Below are positions 1 to 9,555 of a DNA stretch of 43,364 bases, piece after piece. Position numbers and translations under genes: made by a program. The first letter of the stretch is position 1. The number at the start of each line of letters is the position of its first letter. The notes under the pieces are model-generated. The model searched no databases, had not been told where the DNA came from, and worked only from the letters and a program-made list of their open reading frames with translations. The stretch is taken from NCBI GenBank assembly GCA_023429845.1, contig JAEZCY010000298.1, positions 1 through 43,364 on the forward strand. The letters run 5' to 3'. The DNA comes from Acidobacteriota bacterium (lineage in GTDB: Bacteria > Acidobacteriota > Vicinamibacteria > Vicinamibacterales > Vicinamibacteraceae).

Positions 1-1
1 G

Positions 2-34
2 TCGTCGGCAGCGTCAGATGTGTAAAAGAGCCAG
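2..34 (+). other. Nextera transposase/read-1 adapter left on contig end
   Basis: These 33 bases match the Illumina Nextera read-1 adapter (TCGTCGGCAGCGTCAGATGT, then GTATAAGAGACAG) at 31 of 33 positions. The mismatches are at 25 (T to A) and 31 (A to C). This is library sequence, not genome. The real contig begins near base 35, and any reading frame that ends in this stretch has an artificial terminus. Confidence 0.96.
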
Positions 35-259
35 GTCGTGGCGCACGACGAGCCACACGAACACGACGAGAAGGAGGCCGGCCGCCGCCCCGGCCCACCA
101 GGCGAGAAGCTGCACCAGCGCGAGGAGCGCCGCCACGAACGCTGCGGCCGTGAGCAGGCGAAGCCGCGACAGCCGGCGGGAGCGCTGCTCCTCGGCGGCT
201 GCTGCCGCCTCGTACGCGGCCTTGCGCGCGCGGTACACGTCCGCTGGTGCCGCGGTCAT
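35..259 (-). CDS. Truncated membrane protein, MutS-related N-terminus (partial)
   Basis: Only the first 75 or so residues are present. A polar, Ala/Glu/Arg-rich N-terminal helix (about residues 1-35) is followed by two hydrophobic segments (about 36-53 and 56-72) and a VWLVVRHD end. This layout (coiled charged helix, then a TM pair) resembles the N-terminus of the membrane-anchored MutS-like ATPases common in Acidobacteriota, but no ATPase motif is within the window, so the assignment is by recall. The apparent stop codon at 14-16 lies inside adapter sequence, so the gene is cut by the contig edge. It is divergent from the PQQ dehydrogenase, with about 90 bp between the starts. Confidence 0.5.
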
Positions 260-349
260 GGGCCCACTCTATCCCGCCGGCACACCTTCGCTGCCGGTCT
301 CCTCTGGTGTTGCGGGTACACTTGCCGCTCGTTCGGAAGGAGTGCGTCG

Positions 350-2257
350 ATGACAGGGTCGCGTGGTCGGAGCTGGACGGTGCGGCGGGTGAGCGGTGTG
401 GCGGCAGGCCTTGTGGTCTCAATCGCGCTGGGCGTGGCTGTTGTTGCCTCTGGCAACGGGCAGCCCGCGCGTGAGTGGCGCGACTACGCGGGCGGGCTCG
501 ACAGTTCGCGGTTCGTCGCGGCAACGCAGATCGACAGGACGAACGTGACCCGCCTCCAGGTCGCCTGGACGTACGCCGAAGGCGACACAGACTTCAACCC
601 GCTCATGGTGCGCGGAGTCGTCTACACGCGCGCCAACGGCAACACGGTGGTCGCCCTCGACGCGGCAACTGGCCGACGGCAGTGGGTGTCGCCGGAAATC
701 AAGGACTTCACGATTCGCGGCATGAACTACTGGGAGAGCGCGGACGGCACCGACCGGCGCCTGCTCTTCAGCACGAATGACAGGCTGCAGGCGCTCGACG
801 CGCGAACGGGTCGGTTCGTGACGACGTTCGGCAAGAACGGCACGGTGGACCTGCGCGAGGGGCTCGATCGCGACCCCGCGACGGTGCGTCAACAGAGCCG
901 CCTGCCCGGCCGCGTCTTCGAGAACCTGATCATCCTGGGCTCGGCCACCAACACCGAGTACACGTCGGCGCCCGGCGACATCCGTGCGTTCGACGTGCGC
1001 AGCGGCGCCCTCGTCTGGTCGTTCCGCACGATTCCGCGCAAGGGCGAGTTCGGCGCCGACACGTGGCCCGAGAACGCGCGCCAGACCGTCGGCGGCGCCA
1101 ACAACTGGGGCGAGCTCTCGATCGACGAGGCGCGGGGCATCGCCTACATACCCACGGGCAGCGGCAAGTACAACTTCTACGGCGCCTACCGTCGGGGCGA
1201 CAACCTGTTTGCAGGGAGCCTGGTCGCACTCGACGCCCGCACCGGCAAGCGACTCTGGCACTTCCAGACCGTCCATCACGACATCTGGGATCTGGACAAC
1301 AACTCGGCGCCGCAGCTGACGACGGTCGTCCACGACGGCCGGACGATCGACGTTGTCGCGATGGCCGGCAAGACCGGCTACCTGTACGTGTTCGACCGGG
1401 TCACGGGCAAGCCCGTGTGGCCGATCGAGGAGCGGCCAGTGCCGACGAGGACATCGGTGCCGGGCCAGCACCTGTCGCCCACGCAGCCATTTCCCACGAA
1501 GCCTGAGCCCTTCTCGCGTCAGTCGTTCACCGTCGATGACCTGAACCCGTACATCCTCACCGACAGCGAACGCGAGCAGTTCCGTCAGCGCATCCTCAAA
1601 GCCCGCAACGAGGGCCCGTTCACGCCGATCGGCTTCGAGGACGTGATCCACATGCCGGGCAACCAGGGCGGGTCCAACTGGGGCAGCACGGCCGGGCATC
1701 CGACGAATGGCCGCGTGTACGTGATCGGCTTCAACGTGCCGACGATCATCCGTCTGCTCAAGCCGGGCGAGACGCGGCCGGCACGGGCCGGGAATCCGGA
1801 CGAGATCGTCAAGGAAGGGTTCCCGACCACCGACGGCTTCGGGCTCTTCCCCACCATCGTGAAGCCGCCCTACACGACGCTGACCGCCTACGACCTCAAC
1901 ACGGGCGACATCGCCTGGCAGAAGGGGCTCGGCGACGATCTGCGCCTGCTGCCGCTCGGCATCAAGGGCACCGGGTCGGCCGCCACCACGAAGGGCGGCC
2001 TGATCGTCACCGACACGGGCCTGGTGTTCGCCACGGCCGCCGACCGCAAGGTGCACGTGTACGACACCGGCAACGGTGAGGAACTCGCGACGCTGCCGCT
2101 TGGCGGCCCGACGAGTGGCGGACCGTCGATGTACGAGCACGGCGGACGCCAGTTCCTGCTCGTGACCGCCTCCAGCCGGCAGCCGAGCGGACCCGGAGCC
2201 GTGCCGACACCACACGAGGGCCCGACAGGACTTGTCGCGTATGCCCTCCCGAACTGA
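350..2257 (+). CDS. PQQ-dependent dehydrogenase (quinoprotein, single chain)
   Basis: A 635-residue eight-bladed quinoprotein propeller of the alcohol/glucose dehydrogenase type, expected to oxidise an alcohol or sugar in the periplasm with pyrroloquinoline quinone. An N-terminal signal or anchor segment (about residues 12-35) precedes a classical WRDYAGG opening and repeated blade motifs such as VVALDAATG, LVALDARTGKRLW and TAYDLNTGDIAW. HHDIWDLD, GGANNW and GSNWGSTAGHP are family-typical. There is no C-terminal cytochrome c domain, so electrons must leave through a separate carrier or the quinone pool. The ATG at 350 is chosen because GGAAGGAG (335-342) sits 7 nt upstream and the signal peptide starts there; the frame is open further upstream but lacks both. 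No PQQ biosynthesis gene is nearby. The substrate cannot be told from the sequence. Confidence 0.9.
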   Translation: MTGSRGRSWTVRRVSGVAAGLVVSIALGVAVVASGNGQPAREWRDYAGGLDSSRFVAATQIDRTNVTRLQVAWTYAEGDTDFNPLMVRGVVYTRANGNTVVALDAATGRRQWVSPEIKDFTIRGMNYWESADGTDRRLLFSTNDRLQALDARTGRFVTTFGKNGTVDLREGLDRDPATVRQQSRLPGRVFENLIILGSATNTEYTSAPGDIRAFDVRSGALVWSFRTIPRKGEFGADTWPENARQTVGGANNWGELSIDEARGIAYIPTGSGKYNFYGAYRRGDNLFAGSLVALDARTGKRLWHFQTVHHDIWDLDNNSAPQLTTVVHDGRTIDVVAMAGKTGYLYVFDRVTGKPVWPIEERPVPTRTSVPGQHLSPTQPFPTKPEPFSRQSFTVDDLNPYILTDSEREQFRQRILKARNEGPFTPIGFEDVIHMPGNQGGSNWGSTAGHPTNGRVYVIGFNVPTIIRLLKPGETRPARAGNPDEIVKEGFPTTDGFGLFPTIVKPPYTTLTAYDLNTGDIAWQKGLGDDLRLLPLGIKGTGSAATTKGGLIVTDTGLVFATAADRKVHVYDTGNGEELATLPLGGPTSGGPSMYEHGGRQFLLVTASSRQPSGPGAVPTPHEGPTGLVAYALPN

Positions 2258-2283
2258 CGCAACACCCAGAACGAGAACGCCGC

Positions 2284-2949
2284 GTGCGCACACTGCCTCA
2301 CCTGTTCGACAGCAACCGTGACTGGGCTCGCGAGACGACCCGCCGCGACCCCGACTTCTTTGCGTCCCTCACGGCGCAGCAATCGCCGAAGTACCTGTGG
2401 ATCGGCTGCTCGGACAGCCGCGTGCCTGCCAACCAGATCATCGGCCTCGCACCGGGTGAGCTCTTCGTGCATCGCAACGTCGCCAACGTGGTCGTGCACA
2501 CCGACCTGAACTGTCTCTCCGTGCTGCAGTACGCCGTGGACGCGCTCGGCGTCGGCGACGTCCTCGTCGTCGGGCACTACGGCTGCGGCGGCGTGAGGGC
2601 GGCGCATGCGAAGGCCTCCCTCGGCTTGATCGACAACTGGCTGCGCCACATCCAGGACGTCGACGAGCGCCATCGCGCCATCGTCGACGTGTCGCCCGAC
2701 AAGGCCGTCAACGTCGATCGGCTGTGCGAGCTGAACGTGATCGAGCAGGTGCGCAACGTCTGCAGGACCACCGTGGTGCGCGACGCGTGGGAACGCGGCC
2801 AGGCGCTGTCCGTGCACGGCTGGATCTACGACGTGGCCGACGGTCTGCTGCGCGACCTCGGCTGCACCACGTCGGGTGCCGCCGAGGCGCCCAGCGTGCA
2901 TGCCGAGGCGATTGCCCGCGTCGCTGCGCGCGCCGGCCGCGCGGAGTAG
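2284..2949 (+). CDS. can: Beta-class carbonic anhydrase
   Basis: A cytoplasmic zinc enzyme interconverting CO2 and bicarbonate. The 221-residue protein carries the full beta-class set: zinc ligands Cys42, His98 and Cys101 (CSDSR and GHYGCGG motifs) and the Asp44-Arg46 dyad, at the same numbering as Escherichia coli Can. Length and the VHRNVAN motif also fit. The start is a GTG 26 bp after the PQQ dehydrogenase stop, without a strong Shine-Dalgarno sequence, so it may be read from the same transcript. It converges on the phosphatase gene, whose end is 12 bp away. The enzyme class is secure; coupling to the dehydrogenase is only positional. Confidence 0.95.
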   Translation: MRTLPHLFDSNRDWARETTRRDPDFFASLTAQQSPKYLWIGCSDSRVPANQIIGLAPGELFVHRNVANVVVHTDLNCLSVLQYAVDALGVGDVLVVGHYGCGGVRAAHAKASLGLIDNWLRHIQDVDERHRAIVDVSPDKAVNVDRLCELNVIEQVRNVCRTTVVRDAWERGQALSVHGWIYDVADGLLRDLGCTTSGAAEAPSVHAEAIARVAARAGRAE

Positions 2950-2961
2950 CGCGCCGACCGT

Positions 2962-3888
2962 TCAGCGGCCGGCCTCGGCGGCGTCAGGCCAGCGGTACGA
3001 GGCGACGATGGCGGTGACGTTGTCGTGTCCGCCGGCGGCGAGCGCCCGGTCCACGAGGGCGCGGCAGGCCTGCTCGGCCGTGCGTGCCTCGAGCAGCACG
3101 GAGCGAATGGCCGTATCGTCCACGAGATCGGTGAGACCGTCGCTGCACAGCAGCACGCGATCGCCGTCGGCCAGGGGCAGATGCTCGACATCCACGTACA
3201 CGTTGTCGTTCACGCCCCCGACGGCGTTGACGAGCACATGGCGGCAGCTCGAACTCGCCGCTGCCTCGACCGTCAACTCCCCGCAGTCCACGAGGCGCTG
3301 CACGTAGGTGTGGTCGCGCGTCAGCCGCACGAGCTCGGCGCCGCGAAGCAGGTAGGCCCGCGAGTCGCCGACGTGGGCGATCTGCAGCATGCGTCCGAGG
3401 TTGCGAGCCGCCGTGACCGTGGTGCCCATGCCCCGCATGGAGGGATCGCGCCGGCCGTGCGCCATCAGCGTCTCGTGCGCGGTGACGATGCGCTGCTCGG
3501 AGCGATCGTGCGCCTGGTCGGCGGTGTCCTCGTCCAGACGGACGATCCAGTCCGGCAACGCGAGCGCCACCCGCACCAGTTCCCGGATCGTCACGCGGCT
3601 CGCGTACTCGCCGGCCGCGTGACCGCCCATGCCGTCGGCGACGATCAGCGCGTAGCCCGCCTCCTCGGTGCGGTCGGGAACCGCACCAGCCGGCAGACTC
3701 GTGCCGACCGTCTCGAAGTACCGGCCGATGCGGGCGATGAGGAAGTGATCCTCGTTCGTGGCCCGCACATGTCCGACGTCCGAGAGGCCGAACGCATCGA
3801 CGAGCACCGGCGCGTCGAAGGCCAGAGCCGTGTCGTCGCTGCCGGTTGTGGCCACGCCGCGCTGCTGATGAGGACCGCCGACTGCCAT
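2962..3888 (-). CDS. PP2C-family Ser/Thr protein phosphatase (Stp/PrpC type)
   Basis: A metal-dependent phosphatase of about 308 residues that removes phosphate from Ser/Thr of proteins, normally opposing Hanks-type kinases. PP2C motifs appear in order: GHVRATNEDHF, VADGMGGHAAGE, GMGTTV, HVGDSRAYL, RDHTYVQ, CSDGLTD and GHDNVTAIV, giving the usual metal-binding Asp residues. It has no transmembrane segment or extra domain, so it is a compact soluble enzyme. I chose the ATG at 3888, about 38 residues ahead of the first motif; an in-frame GTG at 3972 would add 28 residues of low-complexity sequence. No partner kinase is in the window. The phosphatase identity is secure, the start less so. Confidence 0.93.
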   Translation of the reverse strand: MAVGGPHQQRGVATTGSDDTALAFDAPVLVDAFGLSDVGHVRATNEDHFLIARIGRYFETVGTSLPAGAVPDRTEEAGYALIVADGMGGHAAGEYASRVTIRELVRVALALPDWIVRLDEDTADQAHDRSEQRIVTAHETLMAHGRRDPSMRGMGTTVTAARNLGRMLQIAHVGDSRAYLLRGAELVRLTRDHTYVQRLVDCGELTVEAAASSSCRHVLVNAVGGVNDNVYVDVEHLPLADGDRVLLCSDGLTDLVDDTAIRSVLLEARTAEQACRALVDRALAAGGHDNVTAIVASYRWPDAAEAGR

Positions 3889-4008
3889 GGGCCCGTCCGT
3901 TTGAAAGAGGATGGCCTTGATGATAGCCCGTCTGCGCGCGCCGGGCTCACCTCCGTGACGACGCGTCAGCACGACGGCATTGAGGCCGGCGGCTCGAGCT
4001 GACGTCCG

Positions 4009-5481
4009 TTACAGCGGGGGAGGCTGCCAGCCGCCGAGCGCGGATTCGAGGTGCGATGCCGCGCACAGCGCCACGTCCTCGCGCCAGGGTCGTGCCACGC
4101 ACTGGACGCCGATCGGCAGGCCGGACGCGCTCGCGCCCACACGGACCACGACCGACGGCGCCCCGGTGAAGTTGAACGGCACGAGGTACGGGAAGACGCC
4201 GGCATTCCACGAAACCGCGGGGTCCATCCAATCGGTAACGGGCAGAGGCGCCACCTCCGCCGCAGCCGGGCAGATGATCAGGTCGAACCGTCGCACGAAC
4301 GCAAGGGCTCGTGCGCGCCAGGCGTCGATGGCAATCATCAGGTCGTTGAGTGCCGGGCTCGCGATCGCGTGCGGCCGCATCAGGGCAATCGCGCCCTGCA
4401 CCTGTGGCGACACGTCGCGAGTGCCGAGGAACGCGAGGAACCCCTCGAGCCCTGCTGCTCCGTCTGCGCCGAACAGCTGCGGGAAGAACTCGTAGGCGCG
4501 CTCGAAGTCCGGGAACGCGGACGCCTCCACCTCGACGCCGGCGTCGGCCAGCACCTGCGCCGCGCGCGTGACCGCATGACGCACCTCGGGCGCGGCGTGA
4601 GCCACTGCCGTGTCGATGAACAGCGCGGCCCGGAGGCCCCGCAGGCCCACGTCCGCAGACGCGCCGATCGGCACCGTGACGATGTGCGGGTCGATGCCGT
4701 CAGGCCCGGCGATGATGCGGAGCGCGAGTTCCAGGTCCTCGACGCGGCGGGCGATGGGGCCGACAACCGTGAGCCACTGTTGCAGGCCGGCTGGGCCGAT
4801 GATGTGCCCGCTCCGCGGCACCCGGCCCGACGTCGGCTTCAGGCCGGCCACGCCGCAGCAGTGCGCGGGGAATCGGATGCTGCCGGCCGTGTCGCTGCCC
4901 ACGTCGAGCGGCGACCCGCAGGCGGCCACGATCGCCGCCGAGCCCCCACTGCTGCCGCCGGTCCCGCGCGACAGGTCGTACGGATTGCGCGTCCGGCCGT
5001 AGATCAGGTTGTCGGCCTCGTAGGCCAGGGTCAGTTCGGGGGTGTTGGTCTTGCCGAGCACGATGGCGCCCGCGGCCTTCAGGCGCTGCACCACCGTGGC
5101 GTCCGACGACGGCACGAATCCCTTGCGGCCCAGCGTGCCGCCGGTGGACACCAACGCCATCGTGTCGAACGAGTCCTTGATGGTGACGGGCACGCCGTGC
5201 AGCGGCCCGACGTCCCGGCCGTCCGCCAACGCTGCGTCGGCCGCCCGGGCCTCGGCGAGCGCGGCTTCGGCCCGCTGGCAGACCACGGCGTTGATTGCGG
5301 GGTTCACTTCCGCGATGCGCGCGAGGTGCGCCGACACGAGCGCTTCGGACGTGACGGCGCCCGCGCGGACGTGATCCGCGAGTTCGCGCGCGGACGCGGC
5401 GACGTGCGGTGAAAGCGGTTCGGATTGAGTGAGCGTGTCGTTCGCCAACCGCGTCGGATCACACCGCAAATGCCACGGCAA
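4009..5481 (-). CDS. Amidase-signature family amidohydrolase
   Basis: Hydrolyses a carboxamide, or acts as a GatA-like transamidase paralogue. The Ser-cisSer-Lys triad is intact: Lys102 (VTIKDSF), Ser177 in GTGGSSGGS and nucleophile Ser201 in GSDTAGSIRFP, followed by GLKPTSGRVP. At 490 residues the length is normal. It is not evidently the gatCAB subunit, because no gatB or gatC is nearby and the C-terminal half (LIICPAAAEVAP, NFTGAPSVVV) is of the general amidase type. The start is uncertain: the only in-frame candidates ahead of the conserved region are TTG codons, the outermost at 5481. It lies 42 bp downstream of the CheB/CheR hybrid kinase gene on the same strand and could share its transcript. 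The substrate is unknown. Confidence 0.9.
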   Translation of the reverse strand: MPWHLRCDPTRLANDTLTQSEPLSPHVAASARELADHVRAGAVTSEALVSAHLARIAEVNPAINAVVCQRAEAALAEARAADAALADGRDVGPLHGVPVTIKDSFDTMALVSTGGTLGRKGFVPSSDATVVQRLKAAGAIVLGKTNTPELTLAYEADNLIYGRTRNPYDLSRGTGGSSGGSAAIVAACGSPLDVGSDTAGSIRFPAHCCGVAGLKPTSGRVPRSGHIIGPAGLQQWLTVVGPIARRVEDLELALRIIAGPDGIDPHIVTVPIGASADVGLRGLRAALFIDTAVAHAAPEVRHAVTRAAQVLADAGVEVEASAFPDFERAYEFFPQLFGADGAAGLEGFLAFLGTRDVSPQVQGAIALMRPHAIASPALNDLMIAIDAWRARALAFVRRFDLIICPAAAEVAPLPVTDWMDPAVSWNAGVFPYLVPFNFTGAPSVVVRVGASASGLPIGVQCVARPWREDVALCAASHLESALGGWQPPPL

Positions 5482-5523
5482 GGCAAGCGCCGCAGCGCTT
5501 CGATGGCCGAACGCCTCCTCGAA

Positions 5524-8500
5524 TCAGGCGCCAGCGCTTCTCCGGTAGATATGCCCACTCAAGGCTGCGCGAATCTGATCGGCCGATGCCGGCTTGGTGA
5601 AGTAGAAGTTGAAGCCGGCCGCCGTCGCCGCTTCCCGATCCTGCGGCCGTGATCGGCCCGTCAATGCGACGAGCGTCACGTCAGCACCGTGCGAACCGGT
5701 TCGGATGGCGCGTGCGAGTTCGAAGCCGTCCATCCCCGGCATGCTGAGGTCGAGAACCGCTGCGTCGGGCTGGTGCGCTTCGGCCATCGAGGCGCCAGCC
5801 ATCCCGTCGAAGGCGAGGACGACATTGGCGCCGAGCAGTTCCAGCCATGCAGCGAGGTTGGCCGCGGCGTCGCGGTTGTCGTCCACCACCAGCACCCGCT
5901 TGCCCGTGAGATCGCCGGGCGACGAGCTGACGCCGGCGCTCGGCTCAGCGGCACCGTCGGACGCGAGCGGCAGGTGCACGGCAAACTCGCTGCCCGTGCC
6001 AAGGCCCTCGCTGAGTGCCTCGACGCGCCCGCCGTGCGCCTCGACGAGTGACCTGACCAGCGCCAGCCCGAGGCCCAGCCCGGTTTGCGTATGGCCCGCG
6101 GGCACGTGCGGGCCCTGCGAGAACAGCTCGAACACGTGCGGCAGCACCTCACCCGGGATGCCGACGCCGGTGTCGCGCACCGCTACGCGGACGTCGTTGC
6201 CGACACGCATCGCGGTCAGCGTGATCTCGCCCTCGTCTGGCGTGTACTTGGCCGCGTTGTGCAGCAGATTGGCGAACACCTGCGCCATGCGCATGGGATC
6301 CACATCGACGGTCAGCGGTTCGGCCGGCATGTGCACCGACAGACGATGCCGCGCCTGTTCGATGCGCGGAGCGCTGCTGTCGATCGCCGTCTGGGCCACG
6401 GTGCCGATCGCCACGCGCTCACGTCGGAGCTGGATCTTGCCGTGCGTGATCCGCGACACCTCCGTGAGGTCGTCCACGAGTCGCACCATGTGGTCCACCT
6501 GTCGCTGGATGGTGTCTCGTGCCCGGTCGGCCATGTGCGGCGGCACGCTCTCCATGCGGAGCAGCTGGAGCGCTGTGGTGATCGGCGCCAGCGGATTGCG
6601 CAACTCGTGCGCCAGCGTCGCCAGGAACTCGTTCTTGCGCTGGTCGGCGTCGCGCAGGGACGCTTCGGCGTGGCGCTGCTCGGTCACATCGACGACGAAG
6701 GCGACGCCCTCGTGATCGTCGACGCGGGTGGCGGAGCACAGGGCCCACCACGTGCTCCCGTCCGGCGGCCGGACGTGCTCGACCTGCCTGGGCAGGAGAC
6801 GTCCAAGGGCCTCGAACTCCCGGAGCCCTTCAGAGAGATTGCCGCCGCTGCCCGGGGCCGCCAGCATCTCCCAGCTCACACCGCCGCTGCGCAGGTCGTG
6901 GCGCGTGCAACCGCTCATCCGGAGAAACGCGTCATTGGCGTCGGTGATGCGGCCGCCCGGCTGGAAGTACAGCACGCCCACGGTTTCGATCTCCAGGGAC
7001 CGCCGCAGTCGTTCTTCGGACAGCCGCACTCGCTCGGTGGATCGCTTGCGATCGGTGATGTCCACGAACGTCAGGACGACTCCGTCGATGCGGTCGTCGG
7101 CCGTCCGGTACGGACCGATGCGCAGGAGGTGCCAGCGACCGTCCCGGGTTTCGACCTCCCGCTCGAGGCCTTCGAGGCGGTCCAGCACGCGCTCGGTGTC
7201 GGCGTGCAGATCGATGCCGACGAGCTGCGTGCTGATGTCGGCCAGGGGGCGGCCGCGGTCGGCCGGAATCAGATTGAACAGGTCGCGAGCCCGCGGGGTG
7301 AAGAACTTGATGCGGCCGCTGCGCTGCAGGAACACCGTGCCGATGTCGGTGGAGTTGATCAGGTTCTGCAGGTCGTTGCTCGAGTGCATCTGCTCGTCGA
7401 CCTTCACCTTGAGCTCCTGGTTGACAGTCCTCAATTCCTCGTTGAGCGACTGGAGCTCTTCCTTGCTGGTCTCGAGTTCCTCGGTGGCCGACCGGAGTTC
7501 CTCGTTGATCGCCTGCAGTTCCTCGTTCGAGGCTCGGAGTTCTTCGGCCTGCGTCTCGTGCTGTTCGACGGTGGTGCGCAGCTGTGAACGCAGGCGGATG
7601 ATCTGCTCTTCGAGCTGCCGGGCCGGTTCGGTGGACAACTCCGGCCCGGGCCGCTGCGGCGGTGTTGCCTGCGACGCAGGTACCTCCTCGAACAGGACCA
7701 GGAAGAATCCGCGCGCCGGATCATCGGCGCGCACGACCGGACGTACGACGATGCGCAGGGTGACCAGCCGGTCGTTGAGCGACACCGCCAGGTCGCGCGT
7801 CTCGACGTCCACTCTGTTCTGACCTGCCTGATACAGCGCCGTGCGGAGTTCGAGCCGCAGTTCGGGCCGGATCACTCTCAGCAGATTCGTCGAGGGTTCG
7901 CCTCCCGAGAGCTGCAGGTACGCGGCGGCGTGCTCGGAGAGGTGGACGATGTCGTGTTCGTCGTTGATGACGAGGGATGGCGGCGCATAGCGCTCGAGGA
8001 GCCGCAGGTGAAGGTCAGGTGGGGCGAAGCGCTCGCGCCGTGGCAGATCGGACGCGACAGGCGGCGGAGCGCCCTGGCGCCAGCCCGTGCCGCTGAAGGA
8101 CGGCACCGGCACAGGCAGGCTGTGCCGCACGACCGACCCGCGGCTTTGCAGGATGTGGGCCTCCTTGTTTGCGACAAGGAACAGATCGCCGACCCGCTCG
8201 AGGGCTTCCGCGCCGCCCAGGAACAGGTATCCCCCGGGTTTCAGCGCGAAGTGCACGACGTCGAGCACACGTTGCTGCGCGGCGCCGTTGAAGTAGATCA
8301 GCAGGTTGCGGCACGACACCAGATCCAGATGCGAGAAGGGCGGATCCTTGATGATGTTGTGGTTGGCAAACAGCACCAGTTCCCGCAGTTCCCTCCGGAT
8401 GCGGTACCTCTCACCCTCTTTCGTGAAGAACTGGCGCAGCCGCTCGGGCGACACGTCCACCGCGTCGTTCAGGGTGTAAAGCCCTTCGCGGGCGGTCGCA

Positions 8501-9555
8501 ATGGCCTGCTCGTCGATGTCGGTGGCAAAGATCTGCACGCCCGGCGCGCCCGGAGTGCCCGCGCCGTGCTCCATCAGGAGCATGCCGATGGAGTACGCCT
8601 CCTCGCCGGTCGCGCAGCCGGCCACCCACACCCGCACCTGGTCGGCCTGCGTCTTGCCCTGGAAGAGCCGCGGCACGATATCGTGTTCCAGCGCCGTGAA
8701 GGCCGCCGCGTCGCGGAAGAAGTTCGTGACGCTGATCAGCAGGTCCTTCAGCAGCGCGTGCGCCTCCTCCGGATAGTCGCGCAGGAACTGCGCATAGCTG
8801 GGCAGGTCGGACAACTGCCTGACGCCGAGGCGCCGTTCGATCCGGCGCATGACCGTCGCGCGCTTGTAGTTGGAGAAGTCATGACCCGTGCGCAGCCGGA
8901 GCTGCGCGAAGATCTCGTGCAGCGCCCGCTCGGTGTCGTCGGCATGCGCGCGAGGTTCGTCGGGTAACTTGACGGCTCCGAGGCGGTCACGGTACGCGAT
9001 GATGCGCCCCGGCAACTCGGACACCTTGGCAATGTCGTCCACGAGCCCGGTGGCAATGGCATTGCGCGGCATCTCGCCGTACTCCGCCTCCTCGGGATCC
9101 TGGACCAGGCTGATGCCGCCGAGCTCCTTGACATGCTTGAGCCCCATCGAGCCGTCGGCGCCGGTTCCCGACAGCACCACGGAGACCGCGCGCTCACGCC
9201 GGGCCTCGGCCAGCGTCCGGAAGAAGACGTCGATCGGGGCCCGGCGATCGTCGTCGCTCGTGGCATCGAGTTCCAGCACGTCACCGTCCGACATCGCGAG
9301 ACGCTGACGCGGCGACACGACGTAGATGCGATCGCGTTCGACGTGCACGCGACCGTCCACGTGATGCACGGGGATCGACGCCGCCCCCTGCAACACCTCC
9401 GCAAGCTGGCTCTCGTGATCGGGCGACAGGTGCAGGATGACGACGAACGCCATCCCGCAGTCGGCCGGCACATGTGCAAAGAACGTCTGAAGCGCCTGAA
9501 CGCCGCCGGCGGACGCGCCGAGGCCCACGATGAGGAAGTCGTCGCTCGGGCTCAT
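5524..9555 (-). CDS. CheB-CheR-PAS-histidine kinase-receiver hybrid sensor
   Basis: A 1343-residue soluble signalling protein. Order: CheB methylesterase (about 1-190; Ser15 in GASAGG, His42, Asp134 in GTGADG), CheR methyltransferase (about 210-475; SAM loop VWVAGCATGEEAYS), a PAS-like segment (about 515-625), a long coiled coil of ELxxxNEEL repeats (645-722), two PAS domains (about 725-835 and 852-962), HisKA with His983 in AHELRNP, HATPase_c (NLLHNAAKYTP, DTGVGIP, GLGLGLALV) and a receiver with Asp1269 and Lys1321. All catalytic residues I can locate are present. Family knowledge: such CheBR kinases respond to soluble cues and often act outside flagellar chemotaxis; no che or flagellar genes are nearby. 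The ATG at 9555 shares its A with the TGA of the upstream cheB-like gene, which indicates translational coupling. Confidence 0.94.
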   Translation of the reverse strand: MSPSDDFLIVGLGASAGGVQALQTFFAHVPADCGMAFVVILHLSPDHESQLAEVLQGAASIPVHHVDGRVHVERDRIYVVSPRQRLAMSDGDVLELDATSDDDRRAPIDVFFRTLAEARRERAVSVVLSGTGADGSMGLKHVKELGGISLVQDPEEAEYGEMPRNAIATGLVDDIAKVSELPGRIIAYRDRLGAVKLPDEPRAHADDTERALHEIFAQLRLRTGHDFSNYKRATVMRRIERRLGVRQLSDLPSYAQFLRDYPEEAHALLKDLLISVTNFFRDAAAFTALEHDIVPRLFQGKTQADQVRVWVAGCATGEEAYSIGMLLMEHGAGTPGAPGVQIFATDIDEQAIATAREGLYTLNDAVDVSPERLRQFFTKEGERYRIRRELRELVLFANHNIIKDPPFSHLDLVSCRNLLIYFNGAAQQRVLDVVHFALKPGGYLFLGGAEALERVGDLFLVANKEAHILQSRGSVVRHSLPVPVPSFSGTGWRQGAPPPVASDLPRRERFAPPDLHLRLLERYAPPSLVINDEHDIVHLSEHAAAYLQLSGGEPSTNLLRVIRPELRLELRTALYQAGQNRVDVETRDLAVSLNDRLVTLRIVVRPVVRADDPARGFFLVLFEEVPASQATPPQRPGPELSTEPARQLEEQIIRLRSQLRTTVEQHETQAEELRASNEELQAINEELRSATEELETSKEELQSLNEELRTVNQELKVKVDEQMHSSNDLQNLINSTDIGTVFLQRSGRIKFFTPRARDLFNLIPADRGRPLADISTQLVGIDLHADTERVLDRLEGLEREVETRDGRWHLLRIGPYRTADDRIDGVVLTFVDITDRKRSTERVRLSEERLRRSLEIETVGVLYFQPGGRITDANDAFLRMSGCTRHDLRSGGVSWEMLAAPGSGGNLSEGLREFEALGRLLPRQVEHVRPPDGSTWWALCSATRVDDHEGVAFVVDVTEQRHAEASLRDADQRKNEFLATLAHELRNPLAPITTALQLLRMESVPPHMADRARDTIQRQVDHMVRLVDDLTEVSRITHGKIQLRRERVAIGTVAQTAIDSSAPRIEQARHRLSVHMPAEPLTVDVDPMRMAQVFANLLHNAAKYTPDEGEITLTAMRVGNDVRVAVRDTGVGIPGEVLPHVFELFSQGPHVPAGHTQTGLGLGLALVRSLVEAHGGRVEALSEGLGTGSEFAVHLPLASDGAAEPSAGVSSSPGDLTGKRVLVVDDNRDAAANLAAWLELLGANVVLAFDGMAGASMAEAHQPDAAVLDLSMPGMDGFELARAIRTGSHGADVTLVALTGRSRPQDREAATAAGFNFYFTKPASADQIRAALSGHIYRRSAGA

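Noticed and set aside
38..349. An in-frame upstream extension of the PQQ dehydrogenase
   Set aside because: It begins in adapter sequence, is Arg/His-rich, antisense to the leftmost gene, and lacks the signal peptide and ribosome site found at 350.
419..2293. Long open frame on the minus strand across the PQQ dehydrogenase
   Set aside because: High-GC shadow frame with Arg/Val/His-rich low-information sequence and no recognisable motif.
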